Source: Cepaea nemoralis (lineage: Eukaryota > Mollusca > Gastropoda > Stylommatophora > Helicidae). Taken from it: a DNA stretch of 64,000 bases. The first letter of the stretch is position 1; every line of letters begins with the position of its first letter. The translations under genes were made by a program, and so were the position numbers. This document shows, one piece after another, positions 58,986-64,000 of the stretch. The stretch spans positions 725,501-789,500 of the forward strand of contig JACEFZ010003474.1 in the NCBI GenBank assembly GCA_014155875.1. Reading direction: 5' to 3'. The notes under the pieces were generated by a model. That model had not been told where the DNA came from and did no database searches. It was given only the letters and a program-made list of their open reading frames with translations.

Positions 58986-59092
58986 CTCGGCCGGTCAACC
59001 TGCCTGTTCAGAGTATTGCAGGGAGTGGTTGAAAGAGATGTATGAATTGGTATGGTGGAACACAGATGATCGACGAGCGAGTGTCGGGTTGG

Positions 59093-59285
59093 ATCTAGCT
59101 ACCCATCTACCTGCGTACCTACTCATCCACCTACCTGCCTAGCTACCCACATACCTGCTTAACTACCTACCTGTCTACCTACCCACATATCTGCCTATCT
59201 AACCATCTATCTGTCTAACAACCCACCTAACCCTGCCTACTTAACTACTTTCGTGTCTAACTACCCACCTACCTAACCAACTATG
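59093..59285. repeat. Degenerate (ACCT)n repeat
   Basis: CTACCTAC/CTACCCAC-type tetranucleotides with many point changes. Confidence 0.85.
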
Positions 59286-59359
59286 AATAATACAAAGCGT
59301 GCTGGTACTAATGTTGGACGAATGATAAGAATTCTCAGAAAGTTATATACTGGCGGGTG

Positions 59360-60745
59360 AGGCCAGTTACTGGAATATTCATTGCAGCTTGGCAACAGCA
59401 GCTAAGTCAAACTTTAACAAAATAAGTAGAGTCCAAAACCAAGGAATGCGAATCATAACTGGAAGCCTGAAGACAACGCCTATTAATGAACTAGAAAAGA
59501 TCACTTGTTTACAAAACCAATGCAGGACAGAAGAGATAGCAGAGCCCAGCAACAAGCAGAAAAATTTAAAAGATTGACAGACCACCCTATGTATAACAGG
59601 TTAATGGTTTGGAAAAAGGACAGACTGAAGCGTAGCAACTTTGTAGAAACTGCAAAACGAAAGATTAGGGCAGAACCCATACTTAACATATCAACAGTCA
59701 AGCCCATTTACAATGCACACAACTTCCCAGCTTGGAGACAGCAGCAACTGCCTGAGATGACAGAAAACATTCCGGGTATTGAGAAAAAGAACACTCAGAA
59801 TGAAACCGAAAGAAGAAAAATAACCCTCAACTACATAAAGAACATTACCCAAGCAGCAATTGGACCCATGCATATACAGATGGATCAGCCAAAGATTCAA
59901 TTAAAAATGGAGGAGGAGGAATTCTCCTTACTTTAAAAAATGGAGTGATAAAAACACAGTCAGTGGCAACTGGACAATTTTCAAGTAACTTCAAAGCGGA
60001 GGTAGAGGCTTTTGAAAACTGCAGCAGAAATGCTCTTGATGGAGGAAAATAAAGAGAAGCAAATAGCTATCTTCACAGATGCAAAGTCCAGCTGTCTAAT
60101 ACTGAAGAGCAAAAACAGCACAGAACTAGCTGACCTAAGAGCAGCACTCCATGGTCTATGCCAGAAATTCAAAAAAGTTGTAATACAGTGGATCCCATCA
60201 CACAGCAGTATACCTGGAAATGAAGAGGCTGACAGACTAGCAAAAGAGGGTGGACGATTACCACAGCCTGACATAGACATAACCTATAATGAGGCAAAAA
60301 GGTTTATAAAAAGCACTTATAGAACCAAATGGGAATCAGAGCATCCAGGCCACCAGAAGGATGATGCATATTACAAACTCGACCGAAGAGAACAAGTAGC
60401 AATCTTCAGACTCCGCACAGGACATAACAGGCTGAAACACCACTTGTTCAATAAACTAAAGATAGGAGATACCGATGAATGTAATTGTGGAACTGGTAAA
60501 ATGACAGCTAAACATTTGCTGCAGGAGTGCCCAATATATGCAGAACAGAGAAAGATATTTTGGCCCACGCCTGCTTCGTTTGAGGACAAGCTCTATGGAG
60601 ATATCAACAAGCTCAAGTTGAATGCAGCTTACTTTAACTACATTCAGGTTGACATTCTAAAGGTACATGAAGATGTATTTAGACTGCCACACTTCATACC
60701 ACAGCACAGGTATGTCGGTTACAAAAGCGTCCCAGAGGCATGAAA
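59360..60745 (+). mobile_element. I-type LINE (second lineage), ORF2 C-terminal half
   Basis: Post-RT region (AAKSNFNKISRVQNQGMRII), an inter-domain stretch 59505-59936, and RNase H with IAIFTDAKSSCLI and VVIQWIPSHSSIPGNEEADR. The C-terminal zinc-knuckle-like segment is CNCGTGKMTAKHLLQECPIY. The frame is open 60012-60743, and frameshifts lie upstream. It is related to, but distinct from, the (AAG)n-tailed family. Confidence 0.85.
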
Positions 60746-60916
60746 TGGAATATTGCTTGGATAGCACATCCATTACGTGGAAAGTTCGAATCGAAAGCTC
60801 ACTGTGTGGGCTTCATAAAAGGTGGAAAAAGTGTCCTAGTGGCACGAAATGGAATATTGCTTGGATAGCAAATCCATTATGTGGAAAGTCTTAATCGAAA
60901 GCTCACTGTGTGGATG
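60729..60916. repeat. Two-unit direct repeat, period 104 bp
   Basis: GGAATATTGCTTGGATAGCA and CGAAAGCTCACTGTGTGG occur in both units. Confidence 0.8.
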
Positions 60917-61222
60917 TCATCTGCAGACTGCATTTTTCTGGTTTCCGGAGGAACAGCCTATGGTGAACGGAAGGCCCAATATACGGAAGTGAGGCTAAGC
61001 AGCCATGTGCAGGACGTGATGATTCCTTGGGTGAGCCCAGTACCAGAGCGCTGTGTGATGGCTCTGCAAGTATGGAAGCCTCCTTGGATGGCGGGGAATG
61101 CCCATGGTCTGCCCCTGCCTTCCCTTGAGGGTTGACTAGGATGTCTTTGGCTGTTCTATACGGGCCAGTTAGGATGGGGGATAACACCACAACAGTGAGA
61201 TTCAAACGTCCTAAAAAAAAAC

Positions 61223-61408
61223 CGGGAAGGTTAACCCGGTAAACAAATGCCCGCAGAAGTCGAATGTGTCGGCCTAACGGCGCATGAACGCAGCTCTTCA
61301 GTAAACAGGCACAACGCAGTCACGTCCGGAAAACAAATCCGGATGAACGCAGAAGAAGAAGAAGTAGAAGAAGAAGAAGAAGAAGAAGAAGAAGAAGAAG
61401 AAGAAGAA
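61223..61408 (+). mobile_element. SINE S4 with (GAA)n tail
   Basis: Starts CCGGGAAGGTTAACCCGGTA and ends GGATGAACGCAG, then a GAA run to 61408. It is longer than the copy at 35828-35936, with an internal insertion near 61290-61310. No clear tRNA boxes. Confidence 0.7.
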
Positions 61409-62239
61409 CTGTATCCGCTACAAGAGAGTTGTAATTGCATACATGACTAATAGTCTGTGAACGTAACTAAAGTGCATTTTCCAACAATGATTTATTTCAC
61501 ACAAAACAAATTCACTCAACATATCTTTAAAAAAATGGAACAAAGTCAAAAGTAACTGACAACATTGTATGAATATAAATTTAATTCATGCTTTTGTTTT
61601 TGTTCATGTGTATCTTTATCAGTAATAACCAAGATAATAACACAACTCCATGTAAATATGTGCATAGATGAGAATACAGGAAGACAATAAAATCATTGAA
61701 TGAGTTCTGTTTCTGCTGTTTCATTCTTGCCTCTTGTCTTTTGTCAGTGCTGCTTGTTCACAGCTATGTTTGGTTTCACTCATTCTCCAGAACACAACAG
61801 TCGTACGTTGAACAATCACTACTCGGACAATCATTATAACTGGGTACTTTTCATGTATTTGCCTAATTCTAACCAAACAACACATCACATATTCATTAGA
61901 TGCTCCATACATATGTACTGAAATATTTTAGTTATACATGAGTTACACAGTGTAACAGATCCTGAAGAAACACAATGAAGCTACACAATGCCTGCTGTAT
62001 CTCACAAAGAAAATATCTTCATATTCTTTATGCTTTCAGATGTAACCTATCCACTGTTTTTATGTAAACGCTACTTCAGGGATAAAACAAATATTAGTGT
62101 CTTAACAAAGAAAAGATCAGATTAAATATGCACAGAAAAAAAGACAAAATAGTCTTGTTTATTGATTGTTGAACAGGAAGAAGAACTGTTTTATTTCCTG
62201 TGCTGGTTCAGACAGTGCAGCAAGAAGTTGTAGGGAGCT
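61409..62239. other. Unassigned sequence
   Basis: AT-rich; no gene or repeat recognised. Confidence 0.3.
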
Positions 62240-63230
62240 GTAGGTTATGTCCTAGGCCAAGTGTGTTGTGCTGGCTAATGTGAGTGAGCTTGTGTGATTG
62301 CAAGGTGTTAATGTCGTTGATCCATCTTCTCCTTGGTCTTCCTCATGCTATGTAACCCATTCTTCTACAGTTATGGACACACAGTTGTGGCTTTGCAGGC
62401 TTCTTTCTCCTTAGATGACCAAACTACCTTATTCACCGTCTTTCTATGTAATCAACAAATGATGTTGTTCCTACCTTTTTCTCTGATGTAATCTTTTCTT
62501 TATCTGTTCTCATGCTTCTCATCTGGCATGTTGTAATCTTTCTCTTTTGCACCTTGGTTAATGACCAGGTCTTATGTTGGTAACTGAGTGGTTATGAATA
62601 TGCTGTTGATCAGTTGTCTTTTGATTTCCTTGTTAATATTCAGATGCTCGAGTGGTGGTGACAGCTGATAATTTTCTGTGTTGGACTTTGGCAAGTCACC
62701 CATCTTCAGTAAAAATACTCCCTAGGTGTTTGAATTCTGGAGTCTTATCTTTGGGTTGTTAATAAATGTGTGAAAATTAAATGGACTAGCCCACCTAGTG
62801 ATCTTAGATATTCTGATATTCATAATGTATTTATCACGTCTTAATAAGTGCTATGTGGTTTTATAATTTTTCTCAGATTTGCATTCATCTGCAAAACATA
62901 ATTCATTATGGTGTGTTTATGCCTTCTTAGTTTCTGTCACTTTCTGTTTCCAATTCTAAATTTCCTTCGTTATTTTGTCAATGTAGATGATGAATAGTAA
63001 TGGTGATAATACACATCACTGTCCTACTCCAGTGGTTATTTCATTAGTTCTCACTACACTTGTTCTGTATGTTCTGTATAGAGCTCTGATGTTGTCTTTT
63101 GAATGCCTTTTGCCATATATTTTTCTAAAACAAACTACAGTTTATGTTTGTCAGTTTTGTCAAAGGCTGTCTCCTGATCTATTAAGACTATATTGTGTTG
63201 TTCATCACTCAATACATTTTTTTTCTTAGT
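62240..63230 (-). mobile_element. RTE-like LINE, RT and C-terminus (degenerate)
   Basis: The minus strand reads ALYRTYRTSVVRTNEITTGV, then CVLSPLLFIIYIDKI (RT core around 63060-62970), and further downstream WSLTKVQKRKITTCQMRSMR and RPRRRWINDI. Many stops. Confidence 0.65.
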
Positions 63231-63499
63231 TGTTATAAAGTGAATAAGCACCAGTGCAACCCATGTTTTCACTACATCTTAAATGTATTATATTGTAATT
63301 AGTATTACTTAAAGAAAATGTGAAAGGTAATAATACTGAAGTAATAACACAGGCAGTATAACACACAATCACACACACAAATAAAACATAATAAAGTGAA
63401 AATGTATAAAAGCACCCAATAGTTAAGTCGTTAGAATGACATTTAAAAAAAATATGACCAAGGGGATCTAGGAATCTGTTAAAAGTTAGTTGCATGTAC

Positions 63500-63600
63500 A
63501 TTACAGGATGTCACAGTCAAATCCAGCATTTTTTGTCTGTTGGTGATTTTCTGGGCATTTGTACGTTCAGTAGTTTGCCAGTGCTTTCTTAATGATTAAA
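63500..63600 (-). mobile_element. SINE S1 fragment, inverted
   Basis: CATTACAGGATGTCACAGTC to CAGTAGTTTGCCAGTGCTTT. Confidence 0.6.
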
Positions 63601-63639
63601 GCTCATCCATGGTGTTGTTGTTGTTGCGTTCGCTCGCTT

Positions 63640-63915
63640 AGAACTCATACATAGTCCATATACGTGCTACTACTTCTAGTGCACTGGGCTGATTTTCGCG
63701 TGTGCATTAGTCGTTTAGTTGCATTAGCTTTCCCTATTGCCAGTGTTCCTCGCCATCAGGTGAACCCAATCCGACCTCTGAGGTACTTATATTTTACGTC
63801 CCTAAGTCAAGGATGAGAAGACAACATTTTAGTCTAAGTGGCTGGTGTAGGGGTTGAACCTGCTACCTCTGCATCAGCACACCGGATGTTTAAGAAGGAG
63901 TGCTCTAATGGTTTT
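63640..63915 (-). mobile_element. tRNA-derived SINE (family S2), inverted
   Basis: On the minus strand: box B-like GCAGGTTCAACCCC, then TCGGATTGGGTTCACCTGAT. It matches 6566-6800 in the opposite orientation. Confidence 0.65.
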
Positions 63916-63953
63916 AATCATGCTGAACTCCGCTCATGCCGTTGTGAAGATCA

Positions 63954-63983
63954 AATCAAATCAAATCAAATCAACTTTATTAG
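63954..63983. repeat. (CAAAT)n short repeat
   Basis: About five CAAAT units, perhaps a LINE or SINE tail. Confidence 0.7.
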
Positions 63984-64000
63984 AGTCACAAATTGGGCGC

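Noticed and set aside
58551..58998. Cys/Ser-rich protein frames
   Set aside because: Artefacts of degenerate TGTC repeats, present on both strands.

Overview
The window is animal nuclear DNA, probably from a mollusc or another lophotrochozoan. The organism call is inference. It rests on spliced genes with GT-AG introns, an AT-rich background, and dense mixed transposons (I-type and RTE-like LINEs, several tRNA-derived SINEs, hAT, Tigger/pogo, mariner, Mutator-like, piggyBac-like). There is no operon-like packing, and most long open frames are transposon pieces, simple repeats or chance.

The one host gene I can support lies on the minus strand from about 50.0 kb to 1.2 kb. It is NVL-like (nuclear VCP-like, a nucleolar AAA ATPase of 60S ribosome assembly). 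Its exons give an N-terminal winged-helix-like region, a Ser/Asp-rich acidic linker, a basic nuclear-targeting patch, and most of the first AAA module (Walker A, pore-loop segment, Walker B, sensor and arginine-finger region). Exon 1, the AAA lid and the second AAA module are not visible.

The main event is a tandem duplication of this locus. Copy 1 covers about 936-24240 and copy 2 about 25018-46034, joined by a linker of about 0.8 kb. Each copy carries acidic, basic, pre-AAA, Walker A, pore-loop, Walker B and arginine-finger exons. Copy 1 lacks the 342-bp linker exon seen in copy 2. All splice phases agree, so read-through from copy 2 into copy 1 would add exactly 225 codons in frame. The two copies have since taken up different transposons. 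Each copy therefore serves as the empty site for insertions in the other, and several target-site duplications can be read exactly.

Transposon layout. In copy 1: an I-type LINE (2840-4891), a composite RTE/SINE insertion (6566-8735), a Tigger (12107-13849), a piggyBac-like remnant (14920-15414), a mariner (16080-17365) and a hAT (18763-23146). In copy 2: a second hAT (30037-33928), an RTE-like LINE end (34817-35312), a 109-bp SINE (35828-35936), an I-type LINE (36322-36852), a Mutator-like element (37402 to about 41160), a SINE split by an RTE-like LINE (41488-42150), and I-type LINE pieces (43141-44930). Both hAT copies carry the same internally deleted I-type LINE as a passenger. In 46-64 kb lie the 5' NVL exons, an 87-bp minisatellite that appears to come from a SINE, further LINE and SINE pieces, long microsatellites, and two poorly understood stretches (52.3-54.8 and 55.2-56.2 kb).

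Positions of splice sites, terminal repeats and target-site duplications were read directly from the sequence. Family names come from remembered motifs, without any database search.
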